This document shows positions 52,607-61,644 of a stretch of 64,000 nucleotides of DNA, one piece after another (within the stretch, counting starts at the first letter, position 1; each line of letters opens with the position of its first letter). The position numbers were made by a program, and so were the translations under genes. Under the pieces are notes generated by a model that saw only the letters and a list, made by a program, of their open reading frames with translations, searched no databases and had not been told where the DNA came from. This DNA comes from Flemingiibacterium sp964430755 (GTDB taxonomy: Bacteria; Bacillota; Clostridia; Oscillospirales; CAG-272). The DNA is taken from contig CAYSFT010000005.1 in NCBI GenBank assembly GCA_964430755.1, positions 1 to 64,000 on the forward strand, read 5' to 3'.

Positions 52607-52762
52607 TAATATATCACATATGACAACAAAAAAGCAACAAACAAATTGTAAATAATCCTGTCAAGAGCGAATTTTCATTCACTAATGCCACTAACGTGCC
52701 GCGATTGGCTTAGAATACAGAACTACTAATAATCAAATCGTAAAAATCGGGACGGTTTATGT

Positions 52763-53785
52763 TTATTTGCAGTATTCTTCAATAAACTCAACAACCGGAG
52801 TCGGATCGTCAAGCGAGTGCGGATGATGTCCACAATCCTCTTTCAAAATCGTCTTAACATGACCGCCTGCCGCCTTGACACGCTCCGCAGTTATCGCGCC
52901 GTTTCTTTCCCAAACGACTGTTGTGTCTGCAAGTCCTGCAACGATGACGAGCGGTATATCAGCAATTTCTTTGGCTTTGTCAATCGGATTGCCGCGAAAA
53001 GAGGGAAGTGTTTCTTCTGTCAATCCATACAGCCGCATACAATCTGCCCGCTCGCGTGTACCGATCATGTCATCACGACACGGCCAGTCACGGATATCCT
53101 GCACAGGTGCATCAAGATAAATACCGCCAACACAGTCGGGATATTCTGCCGCGTAATTGACAGCATAAAGTCCGCCGCGTGAGAAGCCGAACAGTACAGG
53201 CTTTCTTGAAAGAGCAAATGCGACAGTCACAAAATCCTGAAACTCGTGCATCATTATAAGCGAGCTTGGCGCACCGTACATGTTGCTGACGTTATGGTAA
53301 ACGATATGCCAGCCTTTTTCAAGAAGTGCCTTGTCAACTGTGTCAAATTCTTCAAAAAATTCGGTACGCCAGACGGTTGGGTTACCCTCAAGCGGCTCAT
53401 CGGGAATGACGACAAGCGAGCGGCGACCGTTCAGGGTGAATCTACGGATTGACGATGTATCGGTGTAACGCTCATCCGAGATGAACCTGTACTCGAAAAT
53501 CGTGCCGCCGTCAACGCCAACAGTTGAATCCTCGGAGACGGCGAACGTGCTCGGATAGCCGTAAGAGTTGTATGCAATGCTGACATATTTGGTGGCTCGG
53601 TCAAGCTGCCAGCCTTTGTCGATGCCGTCTGTGGTTATAGGTTCGGTTTCGGCAATTTCATGCGTGATTGCGTCTGTTATAATTTCTTCCGTTTCAGGGA
53701 TCTCGTCATAAAAAGAGGGCGAACCGCAGGCGAAAAGGTTCATTGTCCAAAGCATAAGAATGATAAGTGACAGTAATCTTTTCAT
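52763..53785 (-). CDS. Alpha/beta-hydrolase lipoprotein
   Basis: The 340-residue protein has a signal with lipobox LFAC (~Cys20), an acidic Thr-rich linker (~27-55), a beta-rich region, and an alpha/beta-hydrolase fold: the nucleophile elbow GFSRGG, a possible acid in GLADTTV, and the His in CGHHPHSL. It is likely an esterase or similar hydrolase on the outer membrane face; substrate unknown. AAAGGGTG lies before the start. It begins 32 bases after the ackA stop with no terminator between, so it may be co-transcribed with ackA. Confidence 0.75.
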   Translation of the reverse strand: MKRLLSLIILMLWTMNLFACGSPSFYDEIPETEEIITDAITHEIAETEPITTDGIDKGWQLDRATKYVSIAYNSYGYPSTFAVSEDSTVGVDGGTIFEYRFISDERYTDTSSIRRFTLNGRRSLVVIPDEPLEGNPTVWRTEFFEEFDTVDKALLEKGWHIVYHNVSNMYGAPSSLIMMHEFQDFVTVAFALSRKPVLFGFSRGGLYAVNYAAEYPDCVGGIYLDAPVQDIRDWPCRDDMIGTRERADCMRLYGLTEETLPSFRGNPIDKAKEIADIPLVIVAGLADTTVVWERNGAITAERVKAAGGHVKTILKEDCGHHPHSLDDPTPVVEFIEEYCK

Positions 53786-53817
53786 AGCGCTTCACCCTTT
53801 ATATTATTTTGTTAAGA

Positions 53818-55020
53818 TTAAAGAGCCTTTACAATAGCCTCTGTGTCGGAAGCGATGACAAGCTCCTCGTCGGTGGGAAGTACCCAAACCTGAACCTTGG
53901 AAGCGTCTGTCGAAAGCTTAACATTGTTGGGCTGACGGAGAGTCTTAGCATTAAGCTCGTTATCAATTTTGATGCCGAGGAAGTCCATATCGGTGCAAGC
54001 ACGCTCACGAAGCTCGGGGTTGTTCTCGCCCATACCTGCGGTGAATACAACAGCATCGAGACCGTTCATTGCAGCTGCGTACATACCGATGTACTTCTTA
54101 ACCTGGTATGCAAGGATGTTAGCCGCAAGCTCTGCACGCTTGTTACCCTCAAGGATTGCAGCCTCGATATCACGGCTGTCGGAGGAAAATCCGGAAACTC
54201 CGAGGAAGCCGCACTTCTTGTTCATGAAGTCGCTCATTTCGCTCGGTGTGTAGCCCTCATGCTCCATGATGAAGGTTACGATTGCAGGGTCGATAGAACC
54301 GCAGCGTGTACCCATTTCAACACCGTCGAGAGGAGTGAAGCCCATCGAAGTGTCGATAACCTTACCGTCCTTAACAGCGGAGATCGAGGAACCGTTACCG
54401 ATGTGGCAGGTTACGATTTTGGTGCCCTCGGTCTTGCCGAGAATCTTGCACATTTCGCCTGCAACGAAGCGGTGAGATGTACCGTGTGCACCGTAGCGGC
54501 GGATGGAGTACTTCTCATACATTTCGTACGGGATCGGATACATCCAAGCGTAATCGGGCATTGTCTGATGGAAAGCTGTGTCGAATACGAGAACCTGGGG
54601 AACACCGGGAAGCTCGTTTGTGATACCCTCGATACCCATAAGGTGTGCGGGAGTGTGGAGAGGTGCAAGGTCGATACACTTGTTGAGCTTTTCGATAACC
54701 TCGGGAGTTACGAGAACAGACTCGGAGAAGTAAGCACCGCCGTGAACGACACGGTGACCAACTGCTTCGATCTCGCTCATCGACTTGAGGCAGCCGTACT
54801 GCTCGGAAACGAGAGTGTCAACGAGGATCTTGGTTGCCACAGAGTGGTTCGGCATTGCGAGCTCTGCAACATAATTTTCCTTGCCGGGCATTTTGTGGGT
54901 GATCTTACCGTCGATACCGATTCTCTCACAGATACCCTTTGCGACTACTTCGTAGGTAGCGGTGTCGAAAAGCTGATACTTAAGCGACGAGCTACCTGCG
55001 TTTACAACTAAAACTTTCAT
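53818..55020 (-). CDS. ackA: Acetate kinase
   Basis: The 400-residue enzyme makes ATP and acetate from acetyl phosphate, the energy-yielding last step of acetate fermentation. Motifs: NAGSSSLKYQL, GHRVVHGG with the catalytic Arg, FDTAFHQTMP with the catalytic Asp, GAHGTSHRFV, CHIGNGSS and FTAGMGEN. GGAGGA precedes the start. No pta is adjacent. The divergent neighbour tmcAL also uses acetate. Confidence 0.97.
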   Translation of the reverse strand: MKVLVVNAGSSSLKYQLFDTATYEVVAKGICERIGIDGKITHKMPGKENYVAELAMPNHSVATKILVDTLVSEQYGCLKSMSEIEAVGHRVVHGGAYFSESVLVTPEVIEKLNKCIDLAPLHTPAHLMGIEGITNELPGVPQVLVFDTAFHQTMPDYAWMYPIPYEMYEKYSIRRYGAHGTSHRFVAGEMCKILGKTEGTKIVTCHIGNGSSISAVKDGKVIDTSMGFTPLDGVEMGTRCGSIDPAIVTFIMEHEGYTPSEMSDFMNKKCGFLGVSGFSSDSRDIEAAILEGNKRAELAANILAYQVKKYIGMYAAAMNGLDAVVFTAGMGENNPELRERACTDMDFLGIKIDNELNAKTLRQPNNVKLSTDASKVQVWVLPTDEELVIASDTEAIVKAL

Positions 55021-55160
55021 GATTTTTCCTCCGTATAATATTGCATTTATAATTATTTTATGGTAAAATAAAACTATACACTATATTGTAACATAAATTT
55101 CTCATAATTTCAATAGGTATTGTGAAATTTATGCCGATTTTTTCTTATCGGAGAGTGAAA

Positions 55161-56348
55161 ATGAAAATTTACGCCGTTATTTCGGAATTTAACCCGTTTC
55201 ACAACGGACACAAATATCTTATCGACACACTGAAAAAGGACGCTGACACTGCGGTTATCGCCATTATGAGCGGAAGCTTTGTCGAGCGCGGCGATGTTTC
55301 GGTCATTGATAAATACTCACGTGCCGAAGCCGCTGTTATGTGCGGTGTTGACCTTGTTCTTGAGCTTCCTGCACCGTGGTGCTTTGCCGGAGCGGAGTTT
55401 TTTGCGCTTGGCGGTGTTTCTGTTGCGAATAGACTCGGTATTGTCGATTCGCTCGCTTTCGGAAGTGAATCGGGTGACACTGAATCACTCATGAAGTGTG
55501 CCGATAATTTGTCGTCTGAGAAATTCAGAACCGCCCTTGAAGCAGCACGTGTATCAAGGCGTGATGTCGGAATTGCCACGCTTCGTGCGGAGATTTACAA
55601 GGAGCTTTTCGGTGAGAGCGAGCATTTCACAGGCTCGAACGATCTTTTGGCGCTTGAATATATCCGTGCACTTAAACGTCTTGACAGTGGTATTACTCCG
55701 ACCGCGATAAAACGTATCGGAGAGGTGTACAACTCCGAAGAACTGACCGAAATATGCTCGGCGACCGCTATACGTCGAGTCCTTACCCCCGAAATCAGTG
55801 ATTATTCTAAACGTGATATGTCGCGTTATATGCCAAAGCCGTCATATGATATTCTCGAACATGAACTGTCGGAGGGACGCATATATGCGCTTAACTGTCT
55901 TGATACAGCGGTGATGTCACTTCTTCGCGGACGCGGTGCTGAATCGCTTTCGGGTATTATGGAAGCTTCGGGCGGCATAGAAAACCGTCTTGCTGCTCTT
56001 GCAGATGACTGCCGCACCATCGAGGAGCTTACCACGGCGGCTAAAGGCAGACACTATTCCGAATCGCGTATACGCCGTATGTTGATTGCGTCGTTGCTTG
56101 GTATCACAATGCACGATGTTGAGACTGCACCTGAGTTTACAACGGTACTCGCCGCAAATTCACGCGGACGTGAGCTTCTTTCACTTGCAAGAAAACGTGC
56201 GACAATTGCGATTCTCTCAAAGCAGTCGTCATCAAAGGAGCTTGACGGACTTGCGGCTGAGCAGTATGCACGCTATATGAGGTCGGAAAGAGTTGCAGAG
56301 CTTTGTTGTCTTTCCGAGCCGAGACGCGAAAGCGCTGTGATGATATGA
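55161..56348 (+). CDS. tmcAL: tRNA(Met) cytidine acetate ligase
   Basis: The 395-residue protein starts at ATG 55161 behind GGAGAG. Its N-terminal nucleotidyltransferase domain has ISEFNPFHNGHKYL (HxGH), MSGSFVERGDVSV, and FGSESGD. In Bacillus, TmcAL activates acetate with ATP and acetylates cytidine-34 of elongator tRNA-Met. The upstream frame extension to 55122 lacks a ribosome site. It lies divergent from ackA, sharing a ~140-base promoter region. Confidence 0.88.
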   Translation: MKIYAVISEFNPFHNGHKYLIDTLKKDADTAVIAIMSGSFVERGDVSVIDKYSRAEAAVMCGVDLVLELPAPWCFAGAEFFALGGVSVANRLGIVDSLAFGSESGDTESLMKCADNLSSEKFRTALEAARVSRRDVGIATLRAEIYKELFGESEHFTGSNDLLALEYIRALKRLDSGITPTAIKRIGEVYNSEELTEICSATAIRRVLTPEISDYSKRDMSRYMPKPSYDILEHELSEGRIYALNCLDTAVMSLLRGRGAESLSGIMEASGGIENRLAALADDCRTIEELTTAAKGRHYSESRIRRMLIASLLGITMHDVETAPEFTTVLAANSRGRELLSLARKRATIAILSKQSSSKELDGLAAEQYARYMRSERVAELCCLSEPRRESAVMI

Positions 56349-56357
56349 TAATTTCTC

Positions 56358-56387
56358 TTGACAGTATATGGACAAATATGGTATAAT
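56358..56387 (+). promoter_or_regulatory. Promoter of the M20 peptidase gene
   Basis: TTGACA (56358-56363), 18-base spacer, TATAAT (56382-56387), 9 bases after the tmcAL stop. Confidence 0.75.
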
Positions 56388-56422
56388 TATATCTGTGAAA
56401 CTCATAAGGGTGGTGTTGATTT

Positions 56423-57571
56423 ATGAAATGTAAAGAAGTATTTGAAGCAATCGGCAGCCTGAATGAACGGTATCTTGACATATTGGAAGCCGTTTGTAAT
56501 ATAGAGAGTCCCACAGACTTCAAGCGAGGCGTTGATGCTGTTGGGGAATATTTCCTTAACATGGCGAAAAGCCGCGGTTGGCATACAGAGGTTTTCGAGC
56601 AGGAGGTTTCGGGAAACGTAGTCGTTATCACGTTGAATCCCGATGCGCCCGGTGAGCCGTTATCCGTTTCGGGACATATGGACACGGTTCATCCCGTCGG
56701 TCTGTTTGGTACACCTGCTGTGACACGCGATGAGAAAAATATGTACGGTCCCGGAGTTATGGACTGTAAGGGCGGTATTGTTGCGGCGTTTATGGCGATG
56801 GATGCACTTGAGAAATGCGGCTTTAAGGATCGTCCCGTGAAGCTGTTCCTTCAGTCTGACGAGGAAAACAGCAGCAAATCCAGTTCTCAGGCTACAATAA
56901 ACTATATTTGCGAAAGGGCAAAGGGCTCCGTGGCATTTTTGAATCTTGAAGGCATAAGCGGAAAGACGGCTGTTTTGCAGAGAAAGGGCATCTTGCGATA
57001 CAGCTTCACTGTACACGGTAAGGCACTTCATTCATCGCGCTGTGCAGAAGGAGCGAGTGCAATCGCGGAGGCTGCCTATAAGATTATAGAATTAGAGAAA
57101 ATGAAGAATCCGGACGGACTCACCTGCAGCTGCGGCGTTATAAATGGCGGAACGGTTGCCAATACTGTACCGGAAGAATGTACATTTATTGCTGACATAC
57201 GCTTTGCCACGCTTGATGAGGTCAGAGAGGTCAGGGAAAAGATTAAAGAAATCGCCGAAAACTCGACAATACCGGGATGCACCTGTGATTTCCACGAGAT
57301 TAGTTACCGTCCTGCTATGGTAAAATCTGATAAGAATTACGAGCTGCTTAATAAGATGAACGATATTTTCGAGGCTAACGGTATGCCGCACCTTGAGGCA
57401 CGCAGTTGTCTTAGCGGTTCGGATGCGGCTTATGTGACCGAATGTGGTATTCCTTGTGTTGACAATGTCGGAACAGAGGGGAAAAACATACATTCCCGCG
57501 ATGAATATATCGAGCTCAAATCTTTGGCAGAGGCTGCAAAAAGAGTTGCCGCTGTTGCTTATTGTATTTAA
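56423..57571 (+). CDS. M20 family metallopeptidase (carboxypeptidase G2-like)
   Basis: The 382-residue protein has the M20 zinc motifs: SGHMDTVHP (His ligand, Asp), YGPGVMDCKGG (bridging Asp), DEENSSKSS (catalytic Glu and ligand), and the late ligand His in NIHSRDE. A lid/dimerisation domain lies in the middle (~180-290, with GKALHSSRCAEGASA). Related enzymes release amino acids from N-acylated or glutamate-type substrates. It is cytosolic (no signal peptide). It may be transcribed with purE, 35 bases downstream. Confidence 0.88.
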   Translation: MKCKEVFEAIGSLNERYLDILEAVCNIESPTDFKRGVDAVGEYFLNMAKSRGWHTEVFEQEVSGNVVVITLNPDAPGEPLSVSGHMDTVHPVGLFGTPAVTRDEKNMYGPGVMDCKGGIVAAFMAMDALEKCGFKDRPVKLFLQSDEENSSKSSSQATINYICERAKGSVAFLNLEGISGKTAVLQRKGILRYSFTVHGKALHSSRCAEGASAIAEAAYKIIELEKMKNPDGLTCSCGVINGGTVANTVPEECTFIADIRFATLDEVREVREKIKEIAENSTIPGCTCDFHEISYRPAMVKSDKNYELLNKMNDIFEANGMPHLEARSCLSGSDAAYVTECGIPCVDNVGTEGKNIHSRDEYIELKSLAEAAKRVAAVAYCI

Positions 57572-57606
57572 AACAATTATAATATTTTTGAAAGGATATA
57601 ATCACT

Positions 57607-58098
57607 ATGAAAAAAGTTGCAGTTATCATGGGCAGTGATTCCGATCTGCCCGTAGTTAAGAAATGTATCGACCAGCTTGTTGCGTTCGGTATTCCGTATG
57701 AAGCGCACGTTATAAGCGCACACAGAACTCCCCGTCAGGCAGAGGAATTTGCTTCAAATGCGAAGGCAAACGGTTTCGGCGTAATAATCGCGGCGGCAGG
57801 TAAAGCGGCACATCTCGGCGGCGTTATCGCGGCTTACACAACGCTTCCCGTTATCGGTATTCCGATCAAGTCATCGACCATGGACGGACTCGATTCGCTT
57901 CTTTCGATGGTACAGATGCCGGGCGGTATTCCCGTTGCGACGGTTGCAATCGACGGCGCACAGAACGCAGCAATTTTAGCGGCACAGATGCTCGCGCTTT
58001 CCGATGACACACTTGCAGACAGACTTGAGCGCTTCAAGGCGGAGATGGAAGCAGGTGTTATCGCAAAGGATGCAAAGCTGCAGGCAGAGCTTAACTGA
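57607..58098 (+). CDS. purE: N5-carboxyaminoimidazole ribonucleotide mutase
   Basis: The 163-residue protein has GSDSDLPVVKKC, the substrate loop SAHRTPRQ and AGKAAHLGGVIAA, and MPGGIPVATV. It moves the carboxyl group of N5-CAIR to C4 in purine synthesis. GAAAGGA precedes the start. purN begins 8 bases after its stop, while purK, purM and purH are not in the window. Confidence 0.95.
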   Translation: MKKVAVIMGSDSDLPVVKKCIDQLVAFGIPYEAHVISAHRTPRQAEEFASNAKANGFGVIIAAAGKAAHLGGVIAAYTTLPVIGIPIKSSTMDGLDSLLSMVQMPGGIPVATVAIDGAQNAAILAAQMLALSDDTLADRLERFKAEMEAGVIAKDAKLQAELN

Positions 58099-58106
58099 GG
58101 TACACG

Positions 58107-58730
58107 ATGAAGAAAATAGCTGTACTTGTTTCGGGCGGCGGCACCAATCTGCAGGCGATTCTTGATGCCAGTGATTCGGGGATCATAAAAAGCGGACGCG
58201 TTGACGTGGTTGTTTCCTCAAAAGAGGGAGCATATGCGCTCGAGCGTGCGAAAAATCACGGTGTTGAGGGAATCGTTGTTCCCAAAAAGGAATATCCCGA
58301 CCGTGTCGAATACACAAAAAAGCTGATCGAGGTGCTTTCCGCACGCGGTATTGATCTTGTTGTCCTTGCAGGATTTATGATAATCCTCGATGAAGCGTTC
58401 ACGCGTACCTATGAAAACCGCGTTATCAATGTTCATCCGGCACTTATACCAAGCTTCTGCGGCGACGGATTTTACGGTCTGCACGTACACGAAGCGGCAC
58501 TCGCAAAGGGTGTTAAGGTCTCCGGTGCGACGGTACATTTTGTAAACGAGGTTTGCGACGGTGGTCCAATCATCGCACAAAAGGCGGTGGCAATCGAGGA
58601 GGGTGACACACCCGAAATCCTGCAGAAGCGTATCATGGAGCAGGCAGAATGGAAGATACTCCCCGAGGCTATTGAGCTTTTCTGCTCGGACAGACTGTCT
58701 GTTGAAAACGGTATCGTTCATATTAAATAA
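58107..58730 (+). CDS. purN: Phosphoribosylglycinamide formyltransferase
   Basis: The 207-residue enzyme transfers the formyl group of 10-formyl-THF to GAR. Motifs: VLVSGGGTNLQAI, LAGFMIILD, INVHPALIPSFCG with the catalytic Asn/His, and GATVHFVNEVCDGG. Its formyl donor is made by fhs, encoded at 59539-61212. A bidirectional terminator separates it from the convergent pgsA. Confidence 0.95.
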   Translation: MKKIAVLVSGGGTNLQAILDASDSGIIKSGRVDVVVSSKEGAYALERAKNHGVEGIVVPKKEYPDRVEYTKKLIEVLSARGIDLVVLAGFMIILDEAFTRTYENRVINVHPALIPSFCGDGFYGLHVHEAALAKGVKVSGATVHFVNEVCDGGPIIAQKAVAIEEGDTPEILQKRIMEQAEWKILPEAIELFCSDRLSVENGIVHIK

Positions 58731-58740
58731 GCATACAAAA

Positions 58741-58776
58741 AACGGTGCAAGCTTAAACTGCACCGTTAGTTTTTTT
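58741..58776. terminator. Bidirectional terminator between purN and pgsA
   Basis: AACGGTGCA/TGCACCGTT, a 9-bp perfect stem, with seven T (58770-58776) on plus and TTTTTTG on minus. The pgsA stop codon (58753-58755) sits in the loop. Confidence 0.85.
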
Positions 58777-59319
58777 ATGTTTGACAAACAAGAGTGTTTT
58801 GGTTGAGGAATCGTATTTCTTTGCTCGAATGTGAATTATCAGCTCCTCAAGCGTAGCAAGTCCGGCAACAATGCAGACTGTGATACAAATTGCAACTGCC
58901 GGAGAATGCTTGATAAAATAAGGAACAATGAAAATTGTGATTCCCGTCAGCTTATTGAGATAAGTGTGAAGCGTGGCGAACCGGCGATATTTTATTGCCG
59001 CGAGAAGATATGAACAGATGCGCACAAAAATTATTGCGAAAACGGCTATCCAGATCTTTGATGGAAGGATATTACGCAGCGTTGGAAGAAGCTTCACGAG
59101 CATCACGGCGTAAAAGAGAAAGTCCGCAATGGTGTCGAGCACTGTTCCAAGCTCACTTGTTACATGATAACGTCTTGCTATCCAGCCGTCGATTGCATCG
59201 CTGATTCCGGCAAGGGTGTAAACAATAAAAAACGCGATGGTTAATGGCTTGATGAAAATGAGCGAAACCGATCCGCATATGCGAAATAGTGTTATTAAAT
59301 TTGGTAGAATGGCTATCAT
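58753..59319 (-). CDS. pgsA: CDP-alcohol phosphatidyltransferase
   Basis: The 188-residue membrane protein has about six hydrophobic segments and the full family motif: D41, D44-G45, A48-R49, G58, D62 and D66. The likely reaction is phosphatidylglycerol-phosphate synthesis from CDP-diacylglycerol and glycerol-3-phosphate, but serine- or other alcohol-specific enzymes share the motif, so the symbol is probable only. ATG 59319 follows GAGGTGA. The frame extends to 59379 without a site. Confidence 0.75.
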   Translation of the reverse strand: MIAILPNLITLFRICGSVSLIFIKPLTIAFFIVYTLAGISDAIDGWIARRYHVTSELGTVLDTIADFLFYAVMLVKLLPTLRNILPSKIWIAVFAIIFVRICSYLLAAIKYRRFATLHTYLNKLTGITIFIVPYFIKHSPAVAICITVCIVAGLATLEELIIHIRAKKYDSSTKTLLFVKHKKTNGAV

Positions 59320-59443
59320 TTTATCACCTCGCCACGAATACATATGCTCCATTGTATCACACTTTCTTTGCTTTTTCAATAGTTTTTTACATATTTTTTA
59401 TGTAAAATATAAATTTTTCTTCATAGGAAAAACTTATAAACTA

Positions 59444-59520
59444 TTGACGAGTGTAGGTGAGTTGTGGTATAATATACTCATTAGAATACTATTATGCCAG
59501 GCAGGAATAATGTACCTGCC
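59444..59520 (+). promoter_or_regulatory. fhs promoter and leader hairpin
   Basis: TTGACG (59444-59449), 18-base spacer, TATAAT (59468-59473). In the leader, GGCAGG/CCTGCC (59500-59520) lies 2 bases before the ribosome site GAAAGGA (59523-59529) and could influence translation. Confidence 0.6.
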
Positions 59521-59538
59521 ACGAAAGGAAACAAAATT

Positions 59539-61212
59539 ATGAAAACAGACATCCAAATTGCACAGGAAGCAACCATGCTCCCAATCGGGAAGATCGCCGA
59601 AAAGCTCGGAGTGACCGAGGACGAACTCGAATACTACGGCAAGTACAAGGCGAAAATCAACGACGCTTTTATCAAGCGCACCGAGGACAAGCCTAACGGC
59701 AAGCTGATTCTCGTTACCGCTATCAATCCGACACCGGCAGGCGAAGGTAAGACAACAACTACAGTCGGTCTCGGTATGGCAATGGAGAAGATCGGCAAAA
59801 ACGCAGTTATAGCACTTCGCGAGCCCTCTCTCGGACCGGTTTTCGGCGTTAAGGGCGGCGCGGCAGGCGGCGGATATGCACAGGTCGTTCCGATGGAGGA
59901 TATCAATCTCCACTTTACCGGCGACTTCCACGCAATCACTGCGGCAAACAATCTCCTTTGCGCAATACTTGACAACCATCTCCAGCAGGGTAACGAGCTC
60001 GGTATTGACCCGAGACGCGTTGTTGTCATCCGCTGCACCGACACAAATGACCGTGCGCTTCGCAACTGCGTGATCGGTATGGGCGGTAAGCTCTCCGGCG
60101 TTGTACGTGAGGATCACTTCCAGATCACCGTTGCTTCCGAGGTTATGGCTATCCTTTGCCTTGCAGAGTCCATTTCCGACCTCAAGAAGCGTCTTGGTAA
60201 CATTCTCGTTGCATACAAATATGACGGCTCTCCCGTATACGCTCGTGATATCAAGGCTGAGGGCTCGATGACCGCACTGCTTAAGGACGCTATCAAGCCG
60301 AACCTCGTTCAGACGCTTGAGAATACTCCCGCTATCATTCACGGCGGCCCGTTTGCAAACATCGCACACGGCTGTAACTCGGTGCGTGCGACAAAGCTTG
60401 CTCTCAAGCTCGCTGACTACTGCATCACAGAGGCAGGCTTCGGTGCTGACCTTGGTGCGGAGAAGTTCCTTGACATCAAGTGCCGTAAGGCAGGACTCAC
60501 ACCGAGCGCGATAGTTCTCGTTGCAACTGTTCGTGCGCTTAAATACAACGGCGGCGTACCCAAGACCGAGCTCAAGAATGAAAATCTCGCGGCTCTCGAA
60601 AAGGGTATCGTTAACCTCGAAGCGCACATCGACAACTTGACAAAGTACGGTGTGCCCGTAGTTGTTGCGCTCAACCGTTTTGACACCGACACCGATGCAG
60701 AGCTTGATTTCATCCGCAAGGCTTGTGAAGCAAGAGGCGCAGAGCTTGCACTTTCCGAGGTGTTCGCTAAGGGCGGAGACGGCGGGGTTGAGCTTGCCAA
60801 TAAGGTCGTTGCGGCTTGCGAAAAGGCATCAAACTTCAAGGTGCTCTATCCCGATGAAATGTCGATCAAAGACAAGATTGCGACCGTTGCACGCGAAATT
60901 TACGGCGCTGACAATGTAGTTTATGAGGCAGGCGCAGAAAAGCAGCTTTCGGAAATCCTCGCACTTGATGAAAAGTATGCGCGTTTCCCGGTATGTATGG
61001 CAAAGACACAGTATTCGCTTTCAGATGATCCTGCAAAGCTCGGTCGTCCGAAGGGATTCACGCTGACTGTACGTGAGGTAAGACTTTCGGCAGGTGCAGA
61101 ATTTATTGTTGCGCTCACCGGAACAATACTCACAATGCCAGGTCTTCCCAAAACTCCTGCGGCATATAATATTGACGTTGATGACGACGGAAAGATCACC
61201 GGTCTGTTTTAA
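59539..61212 (+). CDS. fhs: Formate-tetrahydrofolate ligase
   Basis: The 557-residue enzyme makes 10-formyl-THF from formate, THF and ATP. Motifs: NPTPAGEGKTTTTVGLG (P-loop), LREPSLGPVFGVKGGAAGGGYAQV, the GGPFANIAHGCNS loop and EAGFGADLGAEKF. It starts at ATG 59539; the open frame reaches back to 59494 inside the leader hairpin. It supplies one-carbon units to purN and formyl-Met synthesis. In acetogens it also serves the Wood-Ljungdahl pathway, but no other genes of that route are in the window. Confidence 0.96.
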   Translation: MKTDIQIAQEATMLPIGKIAEKLGVTEDELEYYGKYKAKINDAFIKRTEDKPNGKLILVTAINPTPAGEGKTTTTVGLGMAMEKIGKNAVIALREPSLGPVFGVKGGAAGGGYAQVVPMEDINLHFTGDFHAITAANNLLCAILDNHLQQGNELGIDPRRVVVIRCTDTNDRALRNCVIGMGGKLSGVVREDHFQITVASEVMAILCLAESISDLKKRLGNILVAYKYDGSPVYARDIKAEGSMTALLKDAIKPNLVQTLENTPAIIHGGPFANIAHGCNSVRATKLALKLADYCITEAGFGADLGAEKFLDIKCRKAGLTPSAIVLVATVRALKYNGGVPKTELKNENLAALEKGIVNLEAHIDNLTKYGVPVVVALNRFDTDTDAELDFIRKACEARGAELALSEVFAKGGDGGVELANKVVAACEKASNFKVLYPDEMSIKDKIATVAREIYGADNVVYEAGAEKQLSEILALDEKYARFPVCMAKTQYSLSDDPAKLGRPKGFTLTVREVRLSAGAEFIVALTGTILTMPGLPKTPAAYNIDVDDDGKITGLF

Positions 61213-61643
61213 TGAAAATTATTGAAAAAATAACTCACTGCGCCGATGAAACAGAAATTGTCGGCGCAGAAATTGCGAAATTTGTTCTCGAAAAAAATGA
61301 GAGCTTTGTGACACTTTACGGCGATCTCGGCGCAGGTAAAACCGCTTTCACACGTGGGTTTGCTTCGGTGATCGTTCCCGATGCCGATGTCTGCTCGCCG
61401 ACGTATACCATCGTTAACGAATATGAGGGCACTCCGTCGCTGTTTCATTTCGATATGTACCGCATTGAAGATGAGGATGCTCTCGATTCGATCGGATTTT
61501 ACGATTATTTCGGACGCGGTATAATTATTACCGAATGGAGCGAAAATATTCCGTTTGCGCTTCCCGAAAGATATGTTCGTGTCACCATTGAAAAGCTCGG
61601 CGATGACGAAAGAAAAATAACTGCGGAGATTTGTGGTAATTAA
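61212..61643 (+). CDS. tsaE: tRNA threonylcarbamoyladenosine synthesis ATPase
   Basis: The 143-residue P-loop protein has GDLGAGKTAFTRGF, SPTYTIVNEYEG, FHFDMYRIED and ITEWSEN. It works with TsaB and TsaD to form t6A at position 37 of ANN-decoding tRNAs. Its ATG overlaps the fhs stop (TAATG at 61210), so translation is coupled. tsaB follows at once; tsaD is not in the window. Confidence 0.93.
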   Translation: MKIIEKITHCADETEIVGAEIAKFVLEKNESFVTLYGDLGAGKTAFTRGFASVIVPDADVCSPTYTIVNEYEGTPSLFHFDMYRIEDEDALDSIGFYDYFGRGIIITEWSENIPFALPERYVRVTIEKLGDDERKITAEICGN

Positions 61644-61644
61644 A

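Larger units (their letters stand above)
51928..52762. other. Gene-free interval with several predicted structured RNAs
   Basis: No credible protein gene is present. Three hairpin units with promoter-like boxes are listed separately. A further segment, 52434-52517, has GATCTC/GAGATC (52434-52460) and AGCTAT/ATAGCT (52469-52482) hairpins, without a clear promoter. A 50-codon plus frame (52116-52268) overlaps a -35 box and lacks a ribosome site. Confidence 0.6.

Noticed and set aside
53809..55011. A 400-codon plus-strand frame opposite ackA
   Set aside because: Exact shadow of acetate kinase; the minus frame has all family motifs.
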